Of a DNA stretch of 64,000 nucleotides, positions 9,161 to 17,377 are shown piece by piece. Both the position numbers and the translations under genes were made by a program. Numbering within the stretch: position 1 is the first letter of the stretch; each line of letters starts with the position of its first letter. Where the stretch lies: contig NZ_VTFG01000001.1 of NCBI RefSeq assembly GCF_008692035.1, positions 2,170,001-2,234,000 on the forward strand. The letters run 5' to 3'. The notes beneath the pieces were generated by a model. The model did not search any database, was not told the origin of the DNA, and worked only from the letters and a program-made list of their open reading frames with translations. Source of the stretch: Pseudomonas marginalis (GTDB lineage: Bacteria; Pseudomonadota; Gammaproteobacteria; Pseudomonadales; Pseudomonadaceae).

Positions 9161-10909
9161 ATGAAACCCCATGCAGCGGCTTACAGCCAACGCTTGTTGA
9201 AGGGCCAGGCGCCGACCTACGAGCGCCTGCAAGCGCGTCTGGCCGAAGATGGCAGCCCATTGGCCGCCGAGCCGATCGCCGTGCATTGCGGCTGGGGCCG
9301 GTTGTTGATCGGCCATACCTTCCCGGACCCGGCGAGCCTGGCCCAGGAACTGCTCAACGAACAGCCCGGCGAGCGCGATATCGCGCTGTATGTGGCCGCG
9401 CCCCAGCAGATCCTCGGCATAGATCCGCAGCAGTTGTTCCTCGACCCATCCGACACCCTGCGCCTGTGGTTCAGCGACTACCGCCCGGCCACCCGTGTGT
9501 TTCGCGGCTTTCGGATTCGCCGGGTGCAGAGCGAGGCCGATTGGCTGGCGGTCAACCAGTTGTATCAAGGCCGCGGCATGCTGCCGGTCGACGCCGAACG
9601 CCTGACACCGCGCCATGAAGGCGGCCCGGTGTACTGGCTGGCCGAGGACGAAGACAGTGGCGCGGTGATCGGCAGCGTGATGGGCCTCAATCACCAGAAA
9701 GCCTTCCACGACCCGGAAAACGGTTGCAGCCTGTGGTGCCTGGCGGTCGACCCGCTGTGCACACGCCCCGGTGTGGGCGAAGTGCTGGTGCGCCACCTGG
9801 TGGAGCACTTTATGAGCCGTGGCCTGAGCTATCTCGACCTGTCGGTGCTGCACGATAATCGCCAGGCCAAGAACCTCTACGCCAAGCTCGGCTTCCGTGC
9901 CCTGACCACCTTTGCGATCAAGCGCAAGAACGGTATCAACCAGCCGCTGTTCCTCGGCCCCGGACCCCAGGCGGGGTTCAACCCGTATGCGCGGATCATT
10001 GTCGAAGAGGCCCATCGACGCGGCATCGATGTGCAGGTGGATGACGCCGATGCCGGTTTGTTCACCCTCAGCCATGGTGGCCGCCGCGTGCGCTGCCGCG
10101 AGTCGCTGAGCGACCTGACCAGCGCGATCAGCATGACCCTGTGCCAGGACAAGAGCCTCACCCACAAGGTGTTGAAAGCCGCGGGTTTGAAACTGCCTGC
10201 GCAACAACTGGCGGGCAGCGCCGATGACAACCTGGAGTTCCTCGACGAACACCAGCGCGTCGTGGTCAAGCCGCTCGATGGCGAGCAAGGCCAGGGCGTG
10301 GCGGTGGATCTGCAGAGCATTGAAGAGGTGCAGCAGGCAATCGAAGCCGCGCGCCAGTTCGACAGCCGCGTGTTGCTGGAGAGCTTCCACCAAGGCCTGG
10401 ACCTGCGCATCCTGGTGATCGGCTTCGAGGTGGTCGCCGCTGCGATTCGCCGCCCTGCCGAAGTGACCGGTGACGGCCAGCATTCCATTGGTGCGCTGAT
10501 CGAGGCCCAGAGCCGACGCCGGCAGGCGGCCACCGACGGCGAAAGCAAAATCCCCGTGGATGCAGAAACCGAACGCACCCTGCACGCCGCCGGCTACGAC
10601 TACAGCAGCATCCTGCCCCGTGGCCAGACCCTGGCCGTGCGCCGCACCGCCAACCTGCACACCGGCGGCTGCCTGGAGGACGTCACCGCGATCCTCCATC
10701 CCACCCTGGTGGACGCCGCCGTGCGCGCCGCCCGCGCCCTGGATATCCCCATGGTGGGCCTGGACCTGATGGTGGCTGCGGCCGATCAACCCGAGTACGT
10801 CTTTATCGAAGCCAACGAACGGGCCGGCCTGGCCAACCATGAACCGCAGCCGACGGCGGAGAAGTTTGTGGACCTGCTATTCCCCCATAGCCAGCCGACA
10901 GCTCAATAA
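9161..10909 (+). CDS. ngg: N-acetylglutaminylglutamine synthetase (GNAT + ATP-grasp)
   Basis: The 582-residue product begins at the ATG at 9161, preceded by CAAGGAA; a TTG directly before it is in frame but unlikely to be used. A GNAT acetyltransferase fold lies at about residues 110-270 (CLAVDPLCTRPGVGEVLVRH, then YLDLSVLHDNRQAKNLYAKLG). An ATP-grasp domain fills about residues 300-580 (VVVKPLDGEQGQGVAV, VGLDLMVA, FIEANERAG). The fusion can acetylate glutamine or a precursor and ligate the dipeptide, making N-acetylglutaminylglutamine for the amidotransferase encoded just upstream. The role is osmotic-stress protection in the cytoplasm. Confidence 0.92.
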   Translation: MKPHAAAYSQRLLKGQAPTYERLQARLAEDGSPLAAEPIAVHCGWGRLLIGHTFPDPASLAQELLNEQPGERDIALYVAAPQQILGIDPQQLFLDPSDTLRLWFSDYRPATRVFRGFRIRRVQSEADWLAVNQLYQGRGMLPVDAERLTPRHEGGPVYWLAEDEDSGAVIGSVMGLNHQKAFHDPENGCSLWCLAVDPLCTRPGVGEVLVRHLVEHFMSRGLSYLDLSVLHDNRQAKNLYAKLGFRALTTFAIKRKNGINQPLFLGPGPQAGFNPYARIIVEEAHRRGIDVQVDDADAGLFTLSHGGRRVRCRESLSDLTSAISMTLCQDKSLTHKVLKAAGLKLPAQQLAGSADDNLEFLDEHQRVVVKPLDGEQGQGVAVDLQSIEEVQQAIEAARQFDSRVLLESFHQGLDLRILVIGFEVVAAAIRRPAEVTGDGQHSIGALIEAQSRRRQAATDGESKIPVDAETERTLHAAGYDYSSILPRGQTLAVRRTANLHTGGCLEDVTAILHPTLVDAAVRAARALDIPMVGLDLMVAAADQPEYVFIEANERAGLANHEPQPTAEKFVDLLFPHSQPTAQ

Positions 10910-10911
10910 CC

Positions 10912-10968
10912 CTGTGGTGAGCGGGCTTGCCACAACAAGCCCCTTGGCCACAACAGCCCCACTGGCCA
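10912..10968. repeat. Degenerate REP-type repeat (GTGAGCGGGCTTG family)
   Basis: TGGTGAGCGGGCTTGCC is followed by imperfect units of about 17-18 bases ending in CCACAACAAG or CCACAACAG. The same unit type occurs at 49063-49219 and 62600-62837. It sits between the NAGGN synthetase and peptidase genes, within the transcribed region of the operon. Confidence 0.6.
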
Positions 10969-10999
10969 AAGAATTTCACTTATTTCATCAGGAGTCTTC

Positions 11000-12184
11000 A
11001 TGAGCCGAACCATCCCCGAACCGGACCTCAACTACCTGCAAAAAGTCCTGCTGGAAATGCTCGCCATTCCCAGCCCCACCGGGTTTACCGACACCATCGT
11101 GCGCTACGTCGCCGAACGCCTGGAAGAGCTGGGCATCCCGTTTGAAATGACCCGGCGCGGCACGATTCGCGCCACCCTCAAGGGCCAGAAAAACAGCCCC
11201 GACCGTGCGGTGTCCGCGCACCTGGACACCATCGGCGCCGCCGTGCGCGCGATCAAGGACAACGGCCGCCTGACCCTCGCGCCCGTCGGCTGCTGGTCGA
11301 GCCGCTTTGCCGAGGGCAGCCGCGTCAGCCTGTTTACCGACAACGGTGTGATCCGTGGCAGCGTGTTGCCGTTGATGGCCTCCGGGCACGCGTTCAACAC
11401 CGCCGTGGATGAAATGCCGGTGAGCTGGGACCATGTGGAATTGCGCCTGGATGCCTACTGCGCCACCCGCGCCGATTGCGATTCCCTGGGGATCGGCATC
11501 GGTGACTACGTGGCGTTCGACCCCTTGCCCGAGTTCACCGAGAGCGGGCATATCAGTGCCCGCCACCTGGACGATAAAGCCGGCGTCGCCGCGCTGTTGG
11601 CTGCGCTCAAGGCCATCGTCGACAGCGGCGAACCGTTGTTGATCGACTGCCACCCGCTGTTCACCATCACCGAGGAAACCGGCAGCGGCGCCGCGGCGGC
11701 TTTGCCCTGGGATGTGAGTGAGTTTGTCGGTATCGATATCGCCCCGGTCGCCCCCGGCCAGCACTCCAGCGAGCACGCGGTCAGTGTGGCCATGCAGGAT
11801 TCCGGCGGGCCGTATGACTATCACCTCTCCCGCCACCTGCTGCGCCTGGCCTCGGATAACGACTTGCCCGTGCGCCGCGACCTGTTCCGCTATTACTTCA
11901 GCGATGCCCATTCGGCGGTGACGGCCGGCCACGACATCCGCACCGCGCTGCTGGCGTTCGGTTGCGATGCGACCCATGGTTATGAGCGCACCCATATCGA
12001 CAGCCTGGCGGCGCTGAGCCGGCTGTTGGGCGCGTATATCCTCAGCCCGCCGGTGTTCGCCAGTGACGCACAACCGGCCCAGGGCTCACTGGACCGGTTC
12101 AGCCATCAGATCGAGCACGAAACGCAGATGGAGAGCGACACGCGTGTGCCGTCGGTGGACAGCCTGGTCGGCCAGAAGTCCTGA
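11000..12184 (+). CDS. NAGGN-system M42 family metallopeptidase
   Basis: The 394-residue protein has the M42 (aminopeptidase / endoglucanase M) metal-site pattern: AHLDTIG near residue 73, HLDDKAGVAALL near 188, the TEETGSG acid pair near 222, and further His/Asp residues in SDAHSAVTAGHD. AGGAGTCTTC precedes the ATG. M42 genes of this subtype occur together with the NAGGN synthesis genes. A role in turning over or processing the acetylated dipeptide is likely but is inferred from context only. About 90 bp containing a REP-like element separate it from the synthetase gene. Confidence 0.85.
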   Translation: MSRTIPEPDLNYLQKVLLEMLAIPSPTGFTDTIVRYVAERLEELGIPFEMTRRGTIRATLKGQKNSPDRAVSAHLDTIGAAVRAIKDNGRLTLAPVGCWSSRFAEGSRVSLFTDNGVIRGSVLPLMASGHAFNTAVDEMPVSWDHVELRLDAYCATRADCDSLGIGIGDYVAFDPLPEFTESGHISARHLDDKAGVAALLAALKAIVDSGEPLLIDCHPLFTITEETGSGAAAALPWDVSEFVGIDIAPVAPGQHSSEHAVSVAMQDSGGPYDYHLSRHLLRLASDNDLPVRRDLFRYYFSDAHSAVTAGHDIRTALLAFGCDATHGYERTHIDSLAALSRLLGAYILSPPVFASDAQPAQGSLDRFSHQIEHETQMESDTRVPSVDSLVGQKS

Positions 12185-12199
12185 CGCTGGCAACTGCGG

Positions 12200-12224
12200 T
12201 CCCGGCGCAGTAGGATCGCCGGGA
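12200..12224. other. Intergenic inverted repeat
   Basis: TCCCGGCG (12200-12207) and CGCCGGGA (12217-12224) form a perfect 8-bp stem with a 9-base loop. It follows the M42 gene, but no T-run follows it, so it is at best a weak 3' end or mRNA stabiliser. Confidence 0.5.
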
Positions 12225-12243
12225 TCCATCATCTGAGGCTTGT

Positions 12244-12471
12244 ATGCTGATTCCCTACGATGCACTTGAAGTCGACACCCTGACCCGCCTTATCGAAGAC
12301 TTCGTGACCCGCGACGGCACCGACAATGGTGACGACACGCCCCTGGAAACCCGCGTGCTGCGGGTGCGCCAGGCGCTGACCAAGGGCCAGGCGCTGATTG
12401 TGTTCGACCCGGACAGCGAGCAGTGCCAGTTGATGCTCAAGCACGATGTGCCCAAGCATCTGTTCGACTGA
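12244..12471 (+). CDS. YheU family small protein
   Basis: The 75-residue product starts MLIPYDALEVDTLTRLIEDF and contains VRQALTKGQALIVFDP, the hallmark of the YheU (UPF0270) family. The molecular function of the family is unknown. A GAGGC site precedes the ATG. Length is as usual for the family. It is convergent with the csrA paralogue, with only 1 bp between the stops. Confidence 0.88.
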   Translation: MLIPYDALEVDTLTRLIEDFVTRDGTDNGDDTPLETRVLRVRQALTKGQALIVFDPDSEQCQLMLKHDVPKHLFD

Positions 12472-12472
12472 C

Positions 12473-12670
12473 TCAGGGGTTGGTGGCGGTTTGGGATTGC
12501 GGGGTTTGACGCTTGAGGATCTTTTGGTGGACCTCGGCACGATGGACATGCACCCCGACGGGCGCAACAACACCAAATTTCACCTGATTACCATTCAGCT
12601 CGAGAATGCGCACGGTGATGTCATCACCGATAGCGATGATTTCGCCTACGGCGCGGCTTAAGACCAGCAT
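12473..12670 (-). CDS. csrA: CsrA/RsmA-family translational regulator paralogue
   Basis: The 65-residue protein starts MLVLSRAVGEIIAIGDD at the ATG at 12670, with AAGGA upstream. RNA-contact residues of the family are kept: Leu4, Arg6, and Arg44 within VHVHRAEV. The usual VHREEI is VHRAEV here, and a polar tail TPQSQTATNP extends the C-terminus. CsrA dimers bind GGA motifs in mRNA leaders and control translation. Fluorescent pseudomonads carry several paralogues (RsmA, RsmE, RsmI); I cannot tell from the sequence which this is. Location beside osmolyte genes is not proof of a link. Confidence 0.88.
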   Translation of the reverse strand: MLVLSRAVGEIIAIGDDITVRILELNGNQVKFGVVAPVGVHVHRAEVHQKILKRQTPQSQTATNP

Positions 12671-12797
12671 GGCGGTTGTCCTTATTGAATGACAGGACCC
12701 CGACCATGCGCGCTGGGTGTGGGCGCAGCAATGCCTCGCGGCAAAATCAGGCAACGCCTACACATGCAGGTAAATTGCCTGACAGACTACCGCCTGA

Positions 12798-13613
12798 TCA
12801 GCCCTTAACAGCCTGTGCCTTGGCGCGCATCCTGTCGGCCATGGTGGTCATTTCGTCATAGAGCAACTGCGGGTTCTTCTGCTTCAAGGCCCACGCCATC
12901 CGCCCCTGCTCATGGGGCAGGATCATGAATTCGCCCTGCGCCACACGCTGGTAGATGTAGTCGGCAATGTCCGCCGCCGAGATCGGCGAACTCTCCAACA
13001 ACTTGCCTACCTGCGCCTTCATCGCCGGTGTGGGCCCACGGAAAGAATCCAACAGGTTGGTCTGGAAGAACGACGGGCACACCACGTGCACGCCGACTTC
13101 CTGCTGCTTGAGCTCCACCAGCAAACTCTCCGACAGCGCCACCACACCGGCCTTGGCCACGTTGTAGTTGCTCATGGCCGGCCCCTGCATCAGGGCCGCC
13201 ATCGAGGCGATGTTGATGATGCGGCCCTTGCTCTTTTCCAGCAGCGGCAGGAACGCCTTGCAGCCCTTGACCACGCCCATCAGGTTGATTGCGATCTGCC
13301 AGTCCCAGTCCTCCAGCGACAACTCGGCAAAGAAGCCGCCCGAGGCTACGCCGGCGTTGTTGACGATCACATCGATGCCGCCCAGCTTCACTTCGCAGGC
13401 CTGGGCAAACGCCGTGAGCTGGCTGTAGTCGCGCACGTCGCAGCGCTGGATAAAGCCATCGCCACCGGCTTCACGCACGCGCTTCAGGGTGTCCTGCAAG
13501 CCTGGCTCGCTGACGTCCGACAAGGCCAACTGCCAACCCTCGCGGGCCCAGCGCAGAGCGATTTCACGACCCAGGCCGGACCCGGCGCCAGTGATCATCA
13601 TGCGATTTTGCAT
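12798..13613 (-). CDS. SDR family NAD(P)-dependent oxidoreductase
   Basis: The 271-residue product is a classical short-chain dehydrogenase. The glycine-rich cofactor motif is TGAGSGLG (residues 8-15), NNAG lies near residue 87, and the catalytic Ser, Tyr and Lys are in IINIASMAA and YNVAK. An Asp in LALSDVSE after the second strand suggests NAD rather than NADP, which is inference. The C-terminal tail is rich in basic residues. The substrate cannot be named. The gene stands alone, 127 bp from the csrA paralogue. Confidence 0.88.
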   Translation of the reverse strand: MQNRMMITGAGSGLGREIALRWAREGWQLALSDVSEPGLQDTLKRVREAGGDGFIQRCDVRDYSQLTAFAQACEVKLGGIDVIVNNAGVASGGFFAELSLEDWDWQIAINLMGVVKGCKAFLPLLEKSKGRIINIASMAALMQGPAMSNYNVAKAGVVALSESLLVELKQQEVGVHVVCPSFFQTNLLDSFRGPTPAMKAQVGKLLESSPISAADIADYIYQRVAQGEFMILPHEQGRMAWALKQKNPQLLYDEMTTMADRMRAKAQAVKG

Positions 13614-13832
13614 AGGAAGTAGCCTTGTGGTTCACAGAAGAAGTGATCGGCAGTGTAGCGAAGGTTTTTCCTGCACCCACGCACCATCAGAGTGATGAAT
13701 GCCCCAGGCAAACCGTGGGCCGGGTCGGATACCTGCCGTCCGCCTAAGTTCAATGTTTTTCAACTAATAAGTGCTGGATGAGCGCGAATTAAAAGAAATA
13801 AGCGACTGACCGAAATGCTTTAAAAAAACATG

Positions 13833-13860
13833 GAATTTTCTGCGAAGCACCAGAGTCGGA
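13833..13860 (+). promoter_or_regulatory. Possible AlgU/RpoE-type promoter for the DUF3309 gene
   Basis: GAATTT (13833-13838) and TCGGA (13856-13860) are separated by 17 bp, close to the GAACTT-N16/17-TCTGA pattern of AlgU promoters. It lies 82 bp upstream of the DUF3309 start. Two of the positions deviate. The rest of the 328-bp gap (13614-13941) is AT-rich and shows no gene. Confidence 0.3.
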
Positions 13861-13941
13861 GTAGTTAAGGCGTCTGTAATTAACTCTGCAGGCCTATCGT
13901 TAAACAACCGGTCTTTGCAGAAAGACAATAAGGAAAAAACC

Positions 13942-14094
13942 ATGAGCCTCATTCTGATCATTATCTTGATCCTCCTGCTGGTCGGCGGCCTGCCGGTATT
14001 CCCGCACTCGCGTAATTGGGGTTATGGCCCGTCGGGTATCCTCGGTGTGGTGCTGGTGGTGCTGCTGGTCCTGTTGTTACTGGGCCGGATATAA
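13942..14094 (+). CDS. DUF3309 family small membrane protein
   Basis: This 50-residue protein starts MSLILIIILILLLVGGLPVF and ends VVLLVLLLLGRI. Two hydrophobic segments flank a short turn (PHSRNWGYGPSG). This pattern is that of DUF3309 proteins, of unknown function, probably in the inner membrane. AAGGAAAAAACC precedes the ATG. A strong bidirectional hairpin terminator follows 27 bp after the stop. Confidence 0.85.
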   Translation: MSLILIIILILLLVGGLPVFPHSRNWGYGPSGILGVVLVVLLVLLLLGRI

Positions 14095-14120
14095 CCGCTC
14101 CGCGGTAATAACGAAGCAAA

Positions 14121-14151
14121 AAAAAGAGGCCTTGAAAAAGGCCTCTTTTTT
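14121..14151. terminator. Bidirectional rho-independent terminator
   Basis: AAAAAGAGGCCTT (14121-14133) pairs with AAGGCCTCTTTTT (14138-14150) around a GAAA loop. It has A and T runs on both flanks, so it serves both the DUF3309 gene and the convergent LTA-synthase-like gene. Confidence 0.93.
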
Positions 14152-14163
14152 ATTGCCGGTTAA

Positions 14164-16251
14164 TTAGTCCGGCTTACCGTTTACAACGCCTGCGGTGTTA
14201 TCCAGCAAACTCTTGGTCGCGGTTTGCAGGAACGCTTCGAGTTTCTGCTTGAGTGCAGCCTCGTCCGGCGATTCGGCAATCACTTTACCGCTCGGGTTGG
14301 CGCCCAGTTCGTATTGCCACAGCTTCGGTGGCATTTCCTTGGGCAGTACCAGAATACGGTCTGCGGTGACCAGGGCCACGGTCTGGTCGCTGCCCGATGG
14401 CTTGATCACGCCAAAGCCCTTGTCGCCTTCCGGCAGGTTCAGCAGGTCGCGGCCCCAGCATTGGTGCAGGGTGTCACCACCCAGGCGGCCCATGATGGTC
14501 GGCACGATGTCGATCTGGGTGCCCACGGTGTGGTCACGCTCGCCGAACTTCTCCTGCACGCCCGGTGCAATCATCAGCATCGGTACGTTGAAGCGACCCA
14601 GGTCCATCTCGGTGATCTGCTGTTCGTTGCCGAAGCCATGGTCGCCCACGATCACGAACAGGGTTTCCTTGAAGTACGGCTCCTTGCGGGCCTTCTCAAA
14701 GAACTGGCCCAGGGCCCAGTCGGAGTAACGCATGGCCGTCAAATGCTCGTTGAGGCTGCCACGGTCGGTGACTTTCTCCACCGGCAATGGCGTCGGCAAC
14801 GCGTACGGCGTGTGGTTGGACAGGGTTTGCAGGAGTGCGTAGAACGGCTTGCCGCCTTCACGGGCCTTCAACTCTTCCAGGCCACGGTTGAACATGTCCT
14901 GGTCGGACACGCCCCAGGTCGGGTCGGAGAACACCGGGTCGACGAAGTCGTTGCGGCCGATGAAGTTGGTCATGCCCTGGTTGCTGAAGAAGCCCGACTG
15001 GTTGTCCCAGGCGAAGTCGCCGTTGTAGACATACACGTCGTTGAAATCACGGGCGCTGAGCAACTGTGGCAGGCCCGACAGCTTATGGCTGCCTTCCGGG
15101 GTCTGCATCAGGTATTCAAAGCCTGGCAGGTTCGGGAAGCAGGCCATGGTGGCGAACATACCCTGGTGGGTATGGGTGCCGTTGGAGAAGAAACGGTCGA
15201 ACAGCAGGCCTTCCTTGGACAGTTTGTCGAAGGATGGCGTGATGTTGCCGGGACGCCCCAAGGCGCCGACCGAGTGACCGGCGAAGCTTTCCATCAGGAT
15301 CACGACCACGTTCTTGATCGGCAGGGTCTTCTCGGCCGGCGGCGTGTAGTCGCGGCGTACGGCGGCGATGTCGGTATCGACCAGTTTTTCCTGTGGCAGC
15401 ACCAGCATGTCACGCACGGTCTGGGTGGCCAGCGGCTGGTCCAGGGTCGCCTTCCAGATGTTGGAGCGGTCCTCACCGAACCGGGCCTTGGCCGCCGCGA
15501 TCAGCGACAAGGTGCCATTGAGGCCCAACTGGTTGGCGAAGTTCGAATCGGTGGTGTACACATCGCCCCAACGCAGCGGCGGGCCCTGGCGCAGGGTGCC
15601 ACGGGCGGCAACCACGGCGATCAGCAGGCACACGACGAACACCGCGATGCGGCTGTACCACGGCGCCACCTGGCGCGTGCCGATGCTGCCACCACTGAAC
15701 GGGCCACGTGGGCGCGTGGCGCGGTCGGCGCCTTTGAACGCGATGCTCAGGATCAGCGTGCCCACGGCCCAGGCCAGCAGGTAGCGCACCACCGGGAAAC
15801 CGTACCAGAGCATGCTCATCACGGTTTTCGGGTCTTCCTTCACATACTGGAAGACCAGGCCGTTGAGGCGCTGGTGGAACTCGCGGTAGAAGTCCATCTC
15901 CATCAAGCCCAGGAACAGGGCGATGCTGGACGCAAGGGTCAGCCAGAAGCGGAATAACCCACGCGCGGCCATGGCCCGTACGCTGAACAGTGCCAGCAGC
16001 AGCGGGATCAGCAGGTAGACCACCAGGCGGATGTCAAAACGCAGGCCGTTGGCGAACGCTTCAAGGAAGGTCGAGGCCGGCGTGTCGAGGATCATCTCGC
16101 GGTTGTAGACCAGCAGCGCCAGGCGCAGCAGGGAGAACATCACCATCATGACCAGTGCGCAGAGCAGCGTGTACGCCAGATGGGATTTGACGGTCGGTTG
16201 CAGCAGGCGATTAGAAGCTCGCTGCTGACTCAGGGCGTCCGGGTTTGCCAT
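14164..16251 (-). CDS. LTA synthase family membrane sulfatase / phosphoglycerol transferase
   Basis: The 695-residue protein has about five transmembrane helices in residues 20-230, then a large sulfatase/alkaline-phosphatase-type domain facing the periplasm. Visible motifs are VVVILMESFAGHS (metal-binding Glu), NGTHTHQG (the Thr nucleophile region), and VIVGDHGFGNE (metal-binding Asp-His). Relatives are LtaS and the OpgB phosphoglycerol transferases. In Gram-negatives such proteins are thought to transfer phosphoglycerol or phosphoethanolamine groups to periplasmic or envelope glycans. The exact acceptor here is unknown. The gene is monocistronic, with a shared terminator downstream. Confidence 0.87.
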   Translation of the reverse strand: MANPDALSQQRASNRLLQPTVKSHLAYTLLCALVMMVMFSLLRLALLVYNREMILDTPASTFLEAFANGLRFDIRLVVYLLIPLLLALFSVRAMAARGLFRFWLTLASSIALFLGLMEMDFYREFHQRLNGLVFQYVKEDPKTVMSMLWYGFPVVRYLLAWAVGTLILSIAFKGADRATRPRGPFSGGSIGTRQVAPWYSRIAVFVVCLLIAVVAARGTLRQGPPLRWGDVYTTDSNFANQLGLNGTLSLIAAAKARFGEDRSNIWKATLDQPLATQTVRDMLVLPQEKLVDTDIAAVRRDYTPPAEKTLPIKNVVVILMESFAGHSVGALGRPGNITPSFDKLSKEGLLFDRFFSNGTHTHQGMFATMACFPNLPGFEYLMQTPEGSHKLSGLPQLLSARDFNDVYVYNGDFAWDNQSGFFSNQGMTNFIGRNDFVDPVFSDPTWGVSDQDMFNRGLEELKAREGGKPFYALLQTLSNHTPYALPTPLPVEKVTDRGSLNEHLTAMRYSDWALGQFFEKARKEPYFKETLFVIVGDHGFGNEQQITEMDLGRFNVPMLMIAPGVQEKFGERDHTVGTQIDIVPTIMGRLGGDTLHQCWGRDLLNLPEGDKGFGVIKPSGSDQTVALVTADRILVLPKEMPPKLWQYELGANPSGKVIAESPDEAALKQKLEAFLQTATKSLLDNTAGVVNGKPD

Positions 16252-16546
16252 GTCGTTTCAGGACCCATTGGAAGTTTAAGTGACGAAGTAATGCAGTGGC
16301 GCGAATGGTGCCCGATCAATGCCATCAAGGCTATTAATTACTGAACGAGCACCGCTGCGCCGCCTTTAAAAGCACCTGAGGCAGGGCCTTGGCAGGGAGA
16401 GATAGAGCCGGCGGATTGTCTTGGATAAGATGTGAAAATTGTGTGCAGCGAATATTTCGATACACAAAATACAGCGAAGATACGAGCAAGTACCGTAGCA
16501 GCTGCCGAGCCTCGGCGAGGCAGCTGCTACAAGGAGGGAGCAGGGA
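16252..16546. other. Intergenic region without a recognisable gene
   Basis: These 295 bp hold the promoter of the LTA-synthase-like gene at the left end. AGCAGCTGCC at 16497-16506 and GGCAGCTGCT at 16519-16528 form an inverted repeat close to the 3' end of the PLDc_N gene. I see no coding signal. Confidence 0.5.
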
Positions 16547-16738
16547 TCAGATCCGCACGTTACCGCGCGGCCCGGCGATAGCCCAGATGATCAGGCCCAG
16601 TACCGGCAGCAGCAGGATCAACAGGATCCACAACACCTTGGCCCCGGTGCTTGCGCCGCTTTTGAACACATTGATGATCGCCCAGATATCCAGCGCCAGG
16701 ATGATCAAGCCGATCAGGCTGTTAAAAGTGGAACCCAT
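16547..16738 (-). CDS. PLDc_N domain small membrane protein
   Basis: The 63-residue product starts MGSTFNSLIGLIILALD at the ATG at 16738, chosen because TTAGGAG precedes it; an in-frame ATG 8 codons earlier lacks a good site. Two transmembrane helices flank INVFKSGASTGAKVLW, and the second ends LLLPVLGLIIWAIAGPR. This is the PLDc_N (phospholipase-D nuclease N-terminal) pattern found alone in many small inner-membrane proteins. No catalytic HKD motif is present. Function is unknown. Confidence 0.82.
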   Translation of the reverse strand: MGSTFNSLIGLIILALDIWAIINVFKSGASTGAKVLWILLILLLPVLGLIIWAIAGPRGNVRI

Positions 16739-16805
16739 GGTGTCGCTCCTAAGTGAGGGCATGCCCTTGTAGGATAGCCAGCCCTGGCCGGGGTTCCGTT
16801 TTATT

Positions 16806-17336
16806 TCAGACGTGCACGGCGACCTTCAGCGCTTCCAGGGATGGCTCGGCCTGGATGCCGACTTCGGCACACAACGCCAGCACGCGCGGCAGGTCATTGC
16901 CGAACACCAGCACCGCCTGGATCTCGTCGTCCAGCAACTGGCTGAAGTTGAGCAGCACATAACCGCCGTCTTCCGGGCTCAGGGCGCTCATCTGGATCTG
17001 GATACGGTTCAGGGCGGTGAGGCCGTCAGTCTTGGCCAGTTGCTTGGGTTTGAGGTTGAACGCCACACCCGGTCCGAACGACGCGACGATCTGCGCAAAC
17101 AGGTCGCCATAGGTATCGGCCTGGAACAGCACGGTATCCGGCAGGCTGCCGACTACCACCCACTCCCCCAGCGGGATCGGAAAGCTGTCGTCGTAGTTGA
17201 TATCCGGGTTGGCGGCCAGGAAGGCCGCCGGGTCGGCGTAGGCCTGGGCGGCCTCTTCGGCGATGCGCGCCACCTCGTCCGCGCCCATGACCCCGGCGCT
17301 GATTTTGCTGATAAGTTCGACGAGGGCGGTTTTCAT
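16806..17336 (-). CDS. Hypothetical protein linked to an ankyrin protein
   Basis: The 176-residue acidic protein (MKTALVELISKISAG...) has no motif I recognise and no signal peptide or membrane segment. It may consist of two halves, with a predicted strand-rich part after residue 50 (GEWVVVGSLPDTVLFQADTY). AGGATCACCCC precedes the ATG at 17336. The gene lies 41 bp downstream of the ankyrin gene on the same strand, so the two are probably co-transcribed. Confidence 0.75.
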   Translation of the reverse strand: MKTALVELISKISAGVMGADEVARIAEEAAQAYADPAAFLAANPDINYDDSFPIPLGEWVVVGSLPDTVLFQADTYGDLFAQIVASFGPGVAFNLKPKQLAKTDGLTALNRIQIQMSALSPEDGGYVLLNFSQLLDDEIQAVLVFGNDLPRVLALCAEVGIQAEPSLEALKVAVHV

Positions 17337-17377
17337 GGGGTGATCCTGTAGCGGGCTGGTTTTTGAGGGCGCACAGC

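Noticed and set aside
8720..10840. Long open frame of about 700 codons on the minus strand opposite asnO and the NAGGN synthetase
   Set aside because: It is an antisense artefact of GC-rich codon bias; its composition is Gln/Ala/Gly/His-rich, it has no ribosome-binding site and the plus-strand genes are well supported.
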